7,070 bases of DNA from Thermodesulfobacteriota bacterium (GCA_947259475.1 CAMYLW010000206.1:1-7070), one strand, 5' to 3'; positions 1 to 6,868 are shown, numbered from the stretch's first letter. The notes: generated by a model not told the origin, from the sequence alone. Made by a program: numbers and translations.

Positions 1-94
1 TCCCCCAGGGAGTGAGGTTGGAGCGCCCGGAAGCCATGCCTTCCCGCTAGAGCCTAAGGCCCAGCGGGCCGAGGGCAGCTGAGCTTCGACCTCC
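1..94. other. Unassigned left edge with strong RNA-folding potential
   Basis: No gene can be assigned here. On the + strand, bases 14-24 can pair with 83-93 as an uninterrupted 11-bp helix containing two G-U wobbles. Inside it lie the smaller stems 29-33/40-44, 45-48/63-66 and 52-54/58-60 (triloop). The wobbles would become A-C mismatches on the - strand, so if the helix is real the + strand is the likelier RNA. It matches no RNA family I recognise: I looked for SRP, RNase P, tmRNA, tRNA-Sec and 6S hallmarks. Alternatively it is the 3' end of an upstream gene. Frame 2 is open from the edge to a TGA at 80-82 (26 residues), and frame 3 to a TAG at 48-50. Confidence 0.3.
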
Positions 95-123
95 TTGACA
101 CCCTCAGCGCTTACCCCTAGAAT
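95..123 (+). promoter_or_regulatory. Near-consensus sigma-70 promoter for the small membrane-protein gene
   Basis: TTGACA at 95-100 is a perfect -35 hexamer. A spacer of exactly 17 bases separates it from TAGAAT at 118-123, a 5/6 match to the -10 consensus. Transcription would begin near base 130, giving an untranslated leader of about 87 bases before the ATG at 217. This is the best promoter in the window. It sits directly after the foldable segment at 14-93, so it separates whatever lies at the left edge from the downstream gene. Confidence 0.65.
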
Positions 124-216
124 ACTAGGAAAGCAGGTTTTTCTGATTTTTCCCCTGATAATGGTGTTCAATAAGAACCCGGTCGGTCGCGATGAAGGGC
201 TAAGAGAACTCACACC

Positions 217-639
217 ATGGACACAGAAAAAATTATAGAAAAACTGATAGAATGGTTCTCTGATCCCAAAGGAAGAGAAATGTTCAAAACCATTGTCTAT
301 GTGGTAGTGCCGCTCTTTCTCCTTTTAGCATTTCGCCGTGCTGGACGCCGCCGGCCAGCCGAGAAGTCGTCCACAGCCATCGAGCCCAAAATCCGTCCAG
401 CCAGCTATGATAGTCCGAGCACCATTGAGAGTCTCAAGGAAACCTGGTCCAGAGAGCAGAAGAAGGTGGAAAGAGAACTGCGAGAAGTATTCGGTCGTGA
501 AGACAGTGTCCTGGCAAGAGCCAAGAGAGAGTTCAATAGATCCACTGCGCCCCAGAAAGCACGGCCTGCCGAATCCCCCGAGCGAAATGAGAAAAAAATG
601 CTCCAGGAAGAGCTTCTCAAGCTGTTCTCGCGCCGGTAG
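217..639 (+). CDS. Small membrane-anchored protein of unknown function
   Basis: I do not recognise this 140-residue protein. It has a short acidic-amphipathic N-terminus (about 1-20) and one hydrophobic segment at about 24-39. An Arg-rich stretch (RRAGRRR, 40-46) follows at once, which by the positive-inside rule suggests that the C-terminal part lies in the cytoplasm. Residues 47-66 are a Pro/Ser-rich linker. Residues 68-108 and 122-138 are highly charged (Lys/Glu/Arg) and look helical, possibly coiled coil. No catalytic motif or metal ligand is visible. The ATG at 217 has a modest purine-rich ribosome site (AAGAGA, 202-207) and lies downstream of the good promoter at 95-123. A spacer of 217 bp separates it from the next gene, so it is probably transcribed alone. 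A scaffold or adaptor role would be a guess from architecture only. Confidence 0.75.
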   Translation: MDTEKIIEKLIEWFSDPKGREMFKTIVYVVVPLFLLLAFRRAGRRRPAEKSSTAIEPKIRPASYDSPSTIESLKETWSREQKKVERELREVFGREDSVLARAKREFNRSTAPQKARPAESPERNEKKMLQEELLKLFSRR

Positions 640-763
640 GAAACCACTATACGCCCTCCATGGCCACAATCACCATCATGGAACACGACTTGCATGCTAT
701 GAGCTTGTCTCGCCGCAAGAGTCTGACGAGGGGCGGGGTGATTGGAAGCTCTGCTTTTTTGAA

Positions 764-793
764 TTGATTCGGAAAAAAATTTTGTGATAGACT
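764..793 (+). promoter_or_regulatory. Weak candidate promoter for the MBL hydrolase-pgeF-pyrK genes
   Basis: TTGATT (764-769) and TAGACT (788-793) each match the sigma-70 consensus at 4 of 6 positions, with an 18-base spacer. The site is in an A/T-rich patch of the 640-856 spacer, about 64 bases before the ATG at 857. No better site was seen in this spacer, and no convincing intrinsic terminator for the upstream gene: the T-run at 755-760 lacks a clear GC stem before it. Confidence 0.25.
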
Positions 794-856
794 ACAGCAC
801 CTTGAAAGGCGGAGGGTAAAAAAGAAATATTCTCCCACGGTTACAGCGGGGTTCTT

Positions 857-1807
857 ATGAAAGTGAAGTTCTGGGGTGTGCGGGGATCGCTTCCAGCACC
901 CATCCCTCCAATCGAAATCGAGAATAAGATCGTTCAGGCTTTGGGTGGCGCCAGTGGTGTGGACCTGGATGATATCGAGGCGATAGAAAACTACGTCAGA
1001 GCCCTACCCTTCTATCAACGAACCACCACCGGCGGCAACACTTCTTGCGTGGAAGTCTGCGGTGACAACACCAAAATAATACTTGACGCCGGCTCCGGCA
1101 TCCGACAACTTGGCATCGAACTCATGCAGGGACCCTGCGGTCAGGGCAAAGGCACGGTCCACCTCTTGATAAGCCATACCCATTGGGACCACATAATGGG
1201 CTTCCCTTTTTTCACACCCGCATATGCAGCTGGCAATCAGGTTCTGATTTATGGCCGCCACTCCCGAATCAAGGAACGTTTTCAGGACCAGCATCACCCT
1301 GACCATTTCCCGGTGAGCTTGGAAGCCATGTCTGCTGATGTTCAGTTTGTGCAGCTTCAGGAAGACACTGAGATGACCATCGGCGAATTTACGGTCAATA
1401 GCATGCCACTGCGACACCCTGGCGGCTCATTCTCTTACAGGATCGAGAAAAACGGCCGTGCTTTTGTCTACGCCACCGACGCTGAATACAAAGACCTCAG
1501 CCCTCGGGTAATGGCCGAATACATCTCCTTCTATGCCAATAGTGAAGCCCTCGTATTTGATGCCCAATTCAGCCTTGAGGATGCCATGGAAAAAGAAGGT
1601 TGGGGCCACAGTTCCTCCATGGTGGGAGTTGATATCGCTATAAAGGCCGACATAAAGCGGTTGATTCTTTTCCATCATGAGCCCTCCTACAACGATGAAA
1701 AGCTTCAAGAGATTTACGACAAGACCATTCGTTACTACGAGATGATTAAGGGTAATCGCAACCTGGAAATCATCATGGCCCGGGAGGGTCTGGAAATGGA
1801 AATCTAG
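857..1807 (+). CDS. MBL-fold metallo-hydrolase (PhnP / phosphodiesterase-like subgroup)
   Basis: This 316-residue cytoplasmic protein has no signal peptide. It shows the metallo-beta-lactamase core: an N-terminal strand with FWGVRGS (5-11), TTGGNTSC (57-64), LDAGSG (76-81), and the metal-binding HTHWDH (107-112: His107, His109, Asp111, His112). His187 and Asp208 (ATDAEY, 206-211) fit as further ligands, and C-terminal His251 or His273 (LFHHEP, 271-276) as the last one. The order fits the broad subfamily that includes PhnP and some cyclic-nucleotide phosphodiesterases, not beta-lactamases. Residues 15-56, between the first strand and the TTGGN motif, form a longer insert than I expect for the shortest members. 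The substrate cannot be told from sequence. The ATG at 857 gives the expected N-terminus, but the ribosome site is weak (GCGGGG, 847-851 region). It ends 4 bp before pgeF, which argues for co-transcription. Confidence 0.9.
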   Translation: MKVKFWGVRGSLPAPIPPIEIENKIVQALGGASGVDLDDIEAIENYVRALPFYQRTTTGGNTSCVEVCGDNTKIILDAGSGIRQLGIELMQGPCGQGKGTVHLLISHTHWDHIMGFPFFTPAYAAGNQVLIYGRHSRIKERFQDQHHPDHFPVSLEAMSADVQFVQLQEDTEMTIGEFTVNSMPLRHPGGSFSYRIEKNGRAFVYATDAEYKDLSPRVMAEYISFYANSEALVFDAQFSLEDAMEKEGWGHSSSMVGVDIAIKADIKRLILFHHEPSYNDEKLQEIYDKTIRYYEMIKGNRNLEIIMAREGLEMEI

Positions 1808-1811
1808 TTCC

Positions 1812-2633
1812 ATGGCCACATCAGCCATCACTGTGCTCCCCGGCTCAGAAACTCTTCAGCCTCACACAGAAAACTCCATTCCCTATTATACATTTCATCG
1901 GTTAAGCGAGTTTCTAGAATTAGAACACCTCATTCTTACCCGACTGGGGGGGGTAAGCTCGCCGCCTTTTGCCAGTCTTAACATAAGTTACGACACCGGA
2001 GACGAGGCCGGCAAGGTTCGAGAGAACGTGCGCCGGGTGCGAGCTGCTACTGATTGTTCTTCCCTTATCTACGCCCGACAGAGCCACAGCAGCGACATCA
2101 TGGTTCTGCGTGAGCACCCGCGTCTTGACCCTACAATTCCATACCCCCTGCAGGGCAAAGACGGTTTCATTACCCAATTGTCCGGCCTCCTCATGATGAT
2201 AAAAGTCGCCGACTGCCAGGCAATCTTGCTTTACGATCCTGAGAAAAAAGTGGTTGCCATCATTCACGCGGGCTGGCGCGGTAGTGTTAAGAACATTGCA
2301 GGCAATGCTGTCCATCTGATGCAGGCTCACTTTAGCTGCGACCCCCAAGACATTTTTGCTGGAATCGGACCCTCGCTGGGCCCTTGCTGTGGTGAGTTTC
2401 GTAACTGGCGACAGGAACTTTTGCCTAGTTTTTCTCGGTTTCAGATACAGGAAAATTACTTCGATTTCTGGGCCATAAGCCAGTACCAACTCATGGAAGC
2501 CGGTTTACTCAGGGAACATATCGAAGTTTCCGGGCTTTGTACCAAGTGTCATCCTGAAGTTTTCTATTCCTACCGCGGTGAAGGCGAAACCGGCCGCTTT
2601 GCGGTGGTCATCGGCATCAAGGACTCTTTGTGA
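1812..2633 (+). CDS. pgeF: Peptidoglycan editing factor PgeF (laccase-domain / YfiH family)
   Basis: This 273-residue protein is of normal family length, with perhaps 20 extra N-terminal residues. Family hallmarks are TRLGGVS (43-49), the QSHSSD segment with His92, KVADCQA with Cys135, and HAGWRG with His152. The His-Cys-His set is the expected zinc site. GPSLGPCCGEF (186-196) and the C-terminal GLCTKCHPEVFYSYRGEG (241-258) complete the pattern. In E. coli the family hydrolyses mis-incorporated residues in muropeptide precursors (L-Ser in place of L-Ala). Homologues have also been reported as purine-nucleoside-active or polyphenol-oxidising enzymes, so the exact in vivo reaction here is inferred. 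The ATG at 1812 follows the preceding stop by 4 bases, with GGAAAT-type purines upstream within the preceding gene. Translational coupling is likely. No signal peptide, so cytoplasmic. Confidence 0.92.
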   Translation: MATSAITVLPGSETLQPHTENSIPYYTFHRLSEFLELEHLILTRLGGVSSPPFASLNISYDTGDEAGKVRENVRRVRAATDCSSLIYARQSHSSDIMVLREHPRLDPTIPYPLQGKDGFITQLSGLLMMIKVADCQAILLYDPEKKVVAIIHAGWRGSVKNIAGNAVHLMQAHFSCDPQDIFAGIGPSLGPCCGEFRNWRQELLPSFSRFQIQENYFDFWAISQYQLMEAGLLREHIEVSGLCTKCHPEVFYSYRGEGETGRFAVVIGIKDSL

Positions 2634-2672
2634 TCTTGCTGTTTTTTGTGGTAATTGATAGGGAGCATTTTC

Positions 2673-2677
2673 AGGAG
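2673..2677 (+). promoter_or_regulatory. Ribosome binding site that decides the pyrK start
   Basis: AGGAG lies 10 bases before the TTG at 2688. The in-frame alternative TTG at 2655 has only a weak GTGG before it. I therefore prefer the TTG at 2688, which removes 11 poorly conserved-looking residues. Neither choice gives an ATG or GTG start. Confidence 0.55.
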
Positions 2678-2687
2678 TAATAGTAAG

Positions 2688-3500
2688 TTGCTGCTAAGAA
2701 ACGCTGAGATACTGTTTAACGATCGTGTGAGTCCCGAGCTCTACCATATGGGTCTTCTGTGTCCTGAAATCGCAGCTCGTATCCAGCCAGGGCAGTTTCT
2801 GATGGTAAGAGTGCAGGAGGGCTTCGATCCCTTGCTGCGAAGACCATTTGCCGTGCACCGGATCCACCATAACGATCCCCCTACCTCGTTCGAGATGCTT
2901 TATCGAGTAGTCGGACGCGGTACCCGGCTGCTTGCCGATATGCAAGCAGCTGCATCATTGAACCTCCTCGGACCTCTGGGTAGCGGCTTCCAAGCGCCGG
3001 ATCAGGATGGATTAGTTCTCATGGTTGCGGGGGGAATTGGCATTGCCCCTCTACCTCATTTGGCAGAAACCCTGGTCAACTCAGGTTTCAGAGGTCCTTT
3101 CGTCTTGTGGTTCGGCGGCAAAACCGCTGCCGATCTTGTCTGTGTCAAGCATTTCCAGGACCTGGGCTTTGCAGTGCGACTTGTCACCGAAGACGGCAGT
3201 GAAGGTCGGCAAGGACTGGTCACCGGCCACCTGGAACAGTGGCTGTCCCAACAGGATGAATTACCGGAAGTAATGTATTCCTGCGGTCCCTATCCCATGC
3301 AGCGACTGGTGGCAGAGATGGCTGCGCGACTGGGAATTTCCTCTCAACTCTCCATGGAGGCCCTAATGGGCTGCGGTGTTGGGGCCTGCTTGAGCTGTTC
3401 CCTCAGGTGCCGCCCACCAGAAGGTGCTCAGGATCCCCACTATGCAAATGTGTGCCAGAATGGACCGGTATTTGACGGAGAGGAGATAGTTTGGGATTGA
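2688..3500 (+). CDS. pyrK: Dihydroorotate dehydrogenase B, electron-transfer subunit PyrK
   Basis: PyrK carries electrons from the FMN of PyrD through a [2Fe-2S] cluster and FAD to NAD+, letting class 1B dihydroorotate dehydrogenase work without quinone. Counted from the TTG at 2688 (270 residues), the protein has the ferredoxin-reductase FAD motif RPFAVHR (52-58), GPLGSGF (95-101), the nucleotide-binding GGIGIAPL (115-122) and CGP (199-201). The C-terminal cluster domain has cysteines 229, 234, 237 and 256 in the usual C-x4-C-x2-C-x18-C pattern. NGPVFDG follows shortly after the last one. Cys241 is an extra cysteine near the cluster. All key residues are present. The gene is 54 bases after pgeF and upstream of its partner pyrD, but separated from it by 234 bp of repeat-bearing DNA. 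An upstream TTG start at 2655 (281 residues) is possible. Confidence 0.93.
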   Translation: MLLRNAEILFNDRVSPELYHMGLLCPEIAARIQPGQFLMVRVQEGFDPLLRRPFAVHRIHHNDPPTSFEMLYRVVGRGTRLLADMQAAASLNLLGPLGSGFQAPDQDGLVLMVAGGIGIAPLPHLAETLVNSGFRGPFVLWFGGKTAADLVCVKHFQDLGFAVRLVTEDGSEGRQGLVTGHLEQWLSQQDELPEVMYSCGPYPMQRLVAEMAARLGISSQLSMEALMGCGVGACLSCSLRCRPPEGAQDPHYANVCQNGPVFDGEEIVWD

Positions 3501-3734
3501 TCCTCCAGCTGACAGTTGGCAGCGTGTAGCCATTTAAACTGAGTATTGGGAAATATGTACCTATGGCAATAGGGGACTTAAGCACTACAAAGGATACAAA
3601 GGCTACAAAGACTAGAAAAGCATTAAACATGAGCATAGCTGGAAAAACTATTGTATTTCTTAAGTTTTTTGCTCTTTATTCTTTTCGCGCTTATCCCCGG
3701 TAGCTTATGATTTACCCATTGCGGGTTTGATCGA
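3501..3734. other. pyrK-pyrD spacer without a gene
   Basis: This 234-bp gap is unusual for a gene pair whose products form one complex. It contains a weak 7-base-period stretch just after pyrK (3509-3529, three units ending in AG), the 9-base array at 3585-3620, and an A/T-rich segment at 3641-3720. TATGAT at 3706-3711 matches the -10 consensus at 5 of 6 positions and lies 23 bases before pyrD, but the -35 region for it is poor. pyrD also lacks a strong ribosome site; GCGGG at 3721-3725 is the only candidate. Whether pyrD has its own promoter is unresolved. Confidence 0.4.
3585..3620 (+). repeat. Short tandem array, 9-base period, four units
   Basis: The units are CTACAAAGG (3585-3593), ATACAAAGG (3594-3602), CTACAAAGA (3603-3611) and the diverged CTAGAAAAG (3612-3620). 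The first three differ by one base from one another or from the consensus. The array lies wholly in the pyrK-pyrD spacer and has no coding reading that I can support. Confidence 0.8.
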
Positions 3735-4688
3735 ATGGCCAATGATAGACCAATTAGCCTAGCAGTAGAGCTTGGGCCGCTGAGGTTGAAAAACCCGGTG
3801 ATGGTGGCATCAGGCACCTTCGGCTATGGGCAGGAGTATGCTGAACTGGTTCCTCCCGAGCGCTTGGGTGCAGTGGTGGTAAAAGGAATTTCCCTGGAGC
3901 CCCGCTCCGGCAATCCTCCTCCCCGCATCTGGGAGACATGCGGTGGCATGCTCAATTCCATCGGTTTGCAGAATGTGGGCCTTCGCGCTTTCTTGGAGGA
4001 GAAACTCCCTTGGCTGAGGCCGCTGTCCGTCCCTGTAATTGTTAATCTTTTTGGCAATACGGTGGAAGAGTACCGGGAGTTGGCTACGGCACTGGACGGT
4101 CAGGAGGGCATCGATGGGCTGGAGATTAATATTTCCTGTCCGAATGTTAAGGCGGGCGGAATGACGTTCGGCTCTGACCCAGAAATGGCGTTCCAGGTGG
4201 TATCGGCAGTAAGGTCGAGAACCAACCTCCCGGTCATCACCAAACTCACCCCCAACGTGACTGACATCACCGTTATTGCCAAGGCTGTCGAGGATGCGGG
4301 TACCGACATCTTGTCACTTATCAATACCGTTGCCGGTATGGCAGTTGATGTACAGACCCGCCAGCCCCGGTTGGCAAACGTGGTCGGTGGACTGTCTGGA
4401 CCGGCCATCAAGCCCATTGCCTTAAGAATGGTGTGGCAAGTTGTACAGGCGAGCAGGGTGCCGATCATCGGCTTGGGAGGAATTGCCTCCGTGGAAGACG
4501 CCCTGGAGTTCCTGATGGTAGGTGCCCAGGCTGTCCAGGTAGGCACCGCCAACTTCGTCAATCCAGGCGTCACCCTGGAGATAATCAACGGTCTGGAAGA
4601 CTACCTCCGCCAACAGGGCCTTGTAGATATCAATGAGATAATTGGCACCCTAGAAGTCCCCAGGGGGCCAGTGGGCATAGGGGAGTAA
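3735..4688 (+). CDS. pyrD: Dihydroorotate dehydrogenase B, catalytic subunit PyrD (class 1B)
   Basis: PyrD oxidises dihydroorotate to orotate, the fourth step of pyrimidine synthesis, on an FMN-containing TIM barrel in the cytoplasm. The 317 residues match the usual length of about 300-315. Motifs in order are LKNPVMVASGTFGYG (18-32), VVKGISLEPR (48-57, Lys50 near FMN), MLNSIGLQNVG (72-82), and NISCPNVKAGG (132-142), where Cys135 is the catalytic base. A Cys here, not Ser, marks class 1. ITKLTPNVTDI (168-178), NTVAGMAVD (197-205), GGLSGPAIKP (218-227) and the phosphate-binding IIGLGGI (244-250) follow. The upstream pyrK identifies the 1B type, which transfers electrons to NAD+. The ATG at 3735 gives the normal N-terminus, though its ribosome site is weak. 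The stop codon (4686-4688) lies inside the first unit of a heptamer repeat, so the last codons are shared with repeat DNA. Confidence 0.96.
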   Translation: MANDRPISLAVELGPLRLKNPVMVASGTFGYGQEYAELVPPERLGAVVVKGISLEPRSGNPPPRIWETCGGMLNSIGLQNVGLRAFLEEKLPWLRPLSVPVIVNLFGNTVEEYRELATALDGQEGIDGLEINISCPNVKAGGMTFGSDPEMAFQVVSAVRSRTNLPVITKLTPNVTDITVIAKAVEDAGTDILSLINTVAGMAVDVQTRQPRLANVVGGLSGPAIKPIALRMVWQVVQASRVPIIGLGGIASVEDALEFLMVGAQAVQVGTANFVNPGVTLEIINGLEDYLRQQGLVDINEIIGTLEVPRGPVGIGE

Positions 4689-4711
4689 GCAGTAAGCACT
4701 GGGCACTATGA
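4684..4711 (+). repeat. Degenerate heptamer array overlapping the pyrD stop
   Basis: Four units with a 7-base period: AGTAAGC (4684-4690), AGTAAGC (4691-4697), ACTGGGC (4698-4704) and ACTATGA (4705-4711). Neighbouring units agree at 15 of 21 positions. The pyrD TAA is bases 3-5 of the first unit. Confidence 0.6.
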
Positions 4712-4730
4712 ACTACTTAAAAATAGTAGT
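4712..4730. repeat. Small inverted repeat after pyrD
   Basis: ACTACT (4712-4717) and AGTAGT (4725-4730) form a 6-bp stem with a 7-base A-rich loop. No T-run follows on either side, so it is not a convincing intrinsic terminator for pyrD or selB. The rest of the spacer, 4731-4879, is A/T-rich (especially 4766-4850). It holds an AT-only hairpin at 4825-4838 followed by a T6 run (4842-4847), and no recognisable gene. Confidence 0.35.
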
Positions 4731-4879
4731 CTCACCTGCGATGTTCCAGATCCAGAAGAAGCCTTTGAAATACAAATTACAAACTTAAAGTTATTTCTAA
4801 GAAAATTAAAATTATTCTATAATTATTAAATGTTTAATCTATTTTTTATGAGTACCAATCGCCTACTCCGCAAACCGCT

Positions 4880-4940
4880 CTGTGCCTGGCGCTAGGCGCT
4901 CTGAGTTTTCCTGTGCCTGGGCTATGCGCTCTGCGTTTTC
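4880..4940. repeat. Two-copy tandem duplication spanning the selB stop codon
   Basis: Copy 1 is 4880-4910 (31 bp) and copy 2 is 4911-4940 (30 bp); they agree at 28 of 31 aligned positions with one single-base gap. Copy 2 contains the last codons and TAG stop of selB on the - strand. Copy 1 read the same way also gives Lys-Thr-Gln-Ser-Ala-stop. CTATGCGCT in copy 2 (4922-4930) recurs at 6969-6977 upstream of selB. Confidence 0.8.
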
Positions 4941-6853
4941 CCTTTTTGCCTTAAATGGCGCACATCTCCTACTCTGATGGTAAAGCGCACACCGTCCAAA
5001 AATTCCAGCAGTGGTATGGTGTATTTGCGGCTGGTCTGGGTAAGCTCTTTGAACTGAGGAGTTGTGATCTCTTCCTGCTGTTGAAACAAGTCCAACAATC
5101 GTTTTTTGAGGTCATCCAAGGCTGCGTAGTGGAAGTACATATCCTCCTTGACTTTGATCAACAACCCCTGTTGTAACATCCAATAAAGAATCTGCCGCGC
5201 TTCTCCATCCGAGACCCCAAGCGACTGGGCCACCTCACGGAAAAAGGGAGGTTGCAGCCCTGCCCGCTGGTAGATCACCTCAAGCTTTTCTCTTACCGCC
5301 TCTTGCTTCCCCGCAAGGGCCACTTGGTGAGCAGAGAGCCGCACGAGATCTTTTTCTTGAACAAGTTCATCCTGGCGAACCAGTCGCCGAATGAGTTCGT
5401 TGAAAAGTTTGCCGTCCACTCCGCGGGGCAGCCGGCCAAAGAGCTCTTCCTTATTAATGCCTGACCGCAAAGGTTCCCGCCGATGGAACTCATCAAGTTG
5501 GCCCAACAGCAGCTCGGTGAGTTTGTTGAACACGTCCCTATGCACAAATCTAGGAGTCTCCCGATCGAACTGGATTACCTCACCGCGGCTCATCAGCTCT
5601 TGAAGCAAACGACGGAGTTGCTTTTCTGTAATATTGGCAAGAATGCTCAGCTCCCTTTCCCCAATGCCGGCAAGTCCTGCGTCTCTAAGGTAGAGTTCCG
5701 CCATTTTATCGGATTCACCCTTTTGTAAGATGGCCAGAGACTCCAGGGTGTCAGCAACCATCCGTTTTCTCTTTTTCGGAGCCGGATGCAGTATTTGCCC
5801 ACCGCCGATGGTACGCATTGGCGAGTAGCTTCGCAGGACAAAACGGTCCCCGCTGCGAACCACCACCGGCTTGTCCATACGCACCTGGGCATAACCACTG
5901 GCTCCGGGCTTGAGCTCATCAGCGTCCAGGAGTATCAGGGTGCCCATTTCCTCATTGGTGCCGGTGTGAAGACGGACTTTTGCCCGGTTTTTCAAAACCC
6001 GTGGCGCAGTCTCCAGATGTTGTAAGCGTACATCCACCATGAACGAGGCAATCAGGCTTTCCGGGGTCGCCAACACATTGCCTCGCTCAAGGGCGGCTTT
6101 TTCCAGGCCTTGAAGGTTGATGGCCGTACGCTGCCCACTGACGGCCTCACTTACTTCCCGATTATGGACTTGAGTACCACGCACCTTGGTTTTGAGCATC
6201 TGAGGATAGACAAACAGGGTGTCCCCAATCTTGACCTTCCCGGAAATGGCGGTACCGGTGACCACCGTTCCGAATCCCTTCATGGTGAACACCCGATCCA
6301 CAGCCAGACGAAAATCTCCGCTGCTCGATCGGGCTTCCACCGAATCACAGAGACTCTGCAAATTGTTTAGTAACGACTCTAAACCGTCACCGGTCACTGC
6401 CGAAACCGAAATTATTGGCGCAGAGGCAAGAAACGTTCCCTGCAAAAAATCTTGAATGTCTTCTCTCACCAGTTCCAACCAGTCCGCGTCTTCCACCAGA
6501 TCAGTCTTAGTAAGTATCACAATTCCCTGTTTGACCTTGAGAAGTTCGCAGATTTCGAGGTGCTCTCGTGTCTGAGGCATCACTCCTTCATCAGCGGCCA
6601 CGACCAGCGCTACCAGATCGACCCCTGTTGCCCCTGCCACCATGTGCCGCACGAACTTCTCGTGTCCCGGCACATCAACGATCCCCAACTCCTGCCCATT
6701 GGGGAGCTCGAGGTGAGCAAAACCAAGCTCGATGGTGATGCCTCGCTCCTTTTCCTCCTTGAGACGGTCGGGGTCAATACCGGTGAGAGCTTTGATCAAG
6801 GTGGTCTTCCCGTGATCTATATGCCCAGCCGTACCCAGGATGATTTGTTTCAT
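4922..6853 (-). CDS. selB: Selenocysteine-specific translation elongation factor SelB
   Basis: SelB brings selenocysteyl-tRNA(Sec) to the ribosome at UGA codons marked by a SECIS hairpin in the mRNA. From the ATG at 6853 the protein is 643 residues, normal for the family. The GTPase domain shows GHIDHGKT (10-17, P-loop), GITIELGF (38-45), DVPGH (60-64), TKTD (115-118) and SAV (151-153). EF-Tu-like domain II follows at about 181-260 ([17 protein letters not shown], 185-201) and domain III at about 268-358 ([11 protein letters not shown], 347-357). The C-terminal half, about 365-643, is the winged-helix region that binds the SECIS; its last module carries [13 protein letters not shown] (608-620) and [11 protein letters not shown] (624-634). 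An in-frame ATG at 6955 would add 34 residues lying in repeat DNA before the conserved [17 protein letters not shown] start, so I reject it. The last five residues come from a duplicated repeat. Known SelB function implies selA, selC and selD elsewhere in the genome. Confidence 0.96.
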   Translation of the reverse strand: MKQIILGTAGHIDHGKTTLIKALTGIDPDRLKEEKERGITIELGFAHLELPNGQELGIVDVPGHEKFVRHMVAGATGVDLVALVVAADEGVMPQTREHLEICELLKVKQGIVILTKTDLVEDADWLELVREDIQDFLQGTFLASAPIISVSAVTGDGLESLLNNLQSLCDSVEARSSSGDFRLAVDRVFTMKGFGTVVTGTAISGKVKIGDTLFVYPQMLKTKVRGTQVHNREVSEAVSGQRTAINLQGLEKAALERGNVLATPESLIASFMVDVRLQHLETAPRVLKNRAKVRLHTGTNEEMGTLILLDADELKPGASGYAQVRMDKPVVVRSGDRFVLRSYSPMRTIGGGQILHPAPKKRKRMVADTLESLAILQKGESDKMAELYLRDAGLAGIGERELSILANITEKQLRRLLQELMSRGEVIQFDRETPRFVHRDVFNKLTELLLGQLDEFHRREPLRSGINKEELFGRLPRGVDGKLFNELIRRLVRQDELVQEKDLVRLSAHQVALAGKQEAVREKLEVIYQRAGLQPPFFREVAQSLGVSDGEARQILYWMLQQGLLIKVKEDMYFHYAALDDLKKRLLDLFQQQEEITTPQFKELTQTSRKYTIPLLEFLDGVRFTIRVGDVRHLRQKGKTQSA

Positions 6854-6861
6854 GAATGCAG

Positions 6862-6868
6862 TCCCCCC
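6862..6868 (-). promoter_or_regulatory. Ribosome binding site supporting the selB start at 6853
   Basis: Read on the - strand, GGGGGGA ends 8 bases before the ATG at 6853. It is a G-rich, imperfect Shine-Dalgarno sequence at the right distance, and it supports this start over the upstream ATG at 6955. Confidence 0.5.

Noticed and set aside
29..93. Possible SRP RNA, tmRNA, RNase P RNA, 6S RNA or tRNA-Sec
   Set aside because: The GGAAG stem and the CTTCGACC stretch recall parts of SRP RNA and of tRNA T-arms, but the diagnostic conserved sequences and a 3' CCA acceptor are missing.
1..213. Long open frame on the - strand running off the left edge
   Set aside because: It is open for about 70 codons from a GTG at 211-213, but it has no ribosome site, lies across the strong + strand promoter, and gives a Gly/Pro/Ser-rich sequence with no recognisable domain.
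338..787. 149-codon open frame on the + strand overlapping the small membrane-protein gene
   Set aside because: It is out of frame with the better-supported gene at 217-639, is rich in Arg/Pro/Ser with no domain, and has no ribosome site; it is a shadow frame.
3585..3620. CRISPR array or integration repeats
   Set aside because: The 9-base units are contiguous with no spacers between them, and no cas genes, integrase or transposase are in the window.
4825..4850. Intrinsic terminator for pyrD (AT hairpin followed by a T-run)
   Set aside because: The stem is 6 A-T pairs with a 2-base loop, so it is too weak to call, and it lies about 140 bp past the stop in generally A/T-rich DNA.
4922..6853. 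Antisense open frames across selB on the + strand
   Set aside because: Several frames of 70-152 codons occur, but all lie opposite the strongly conserved SelB coding sequence and show no domain or ribosome site.
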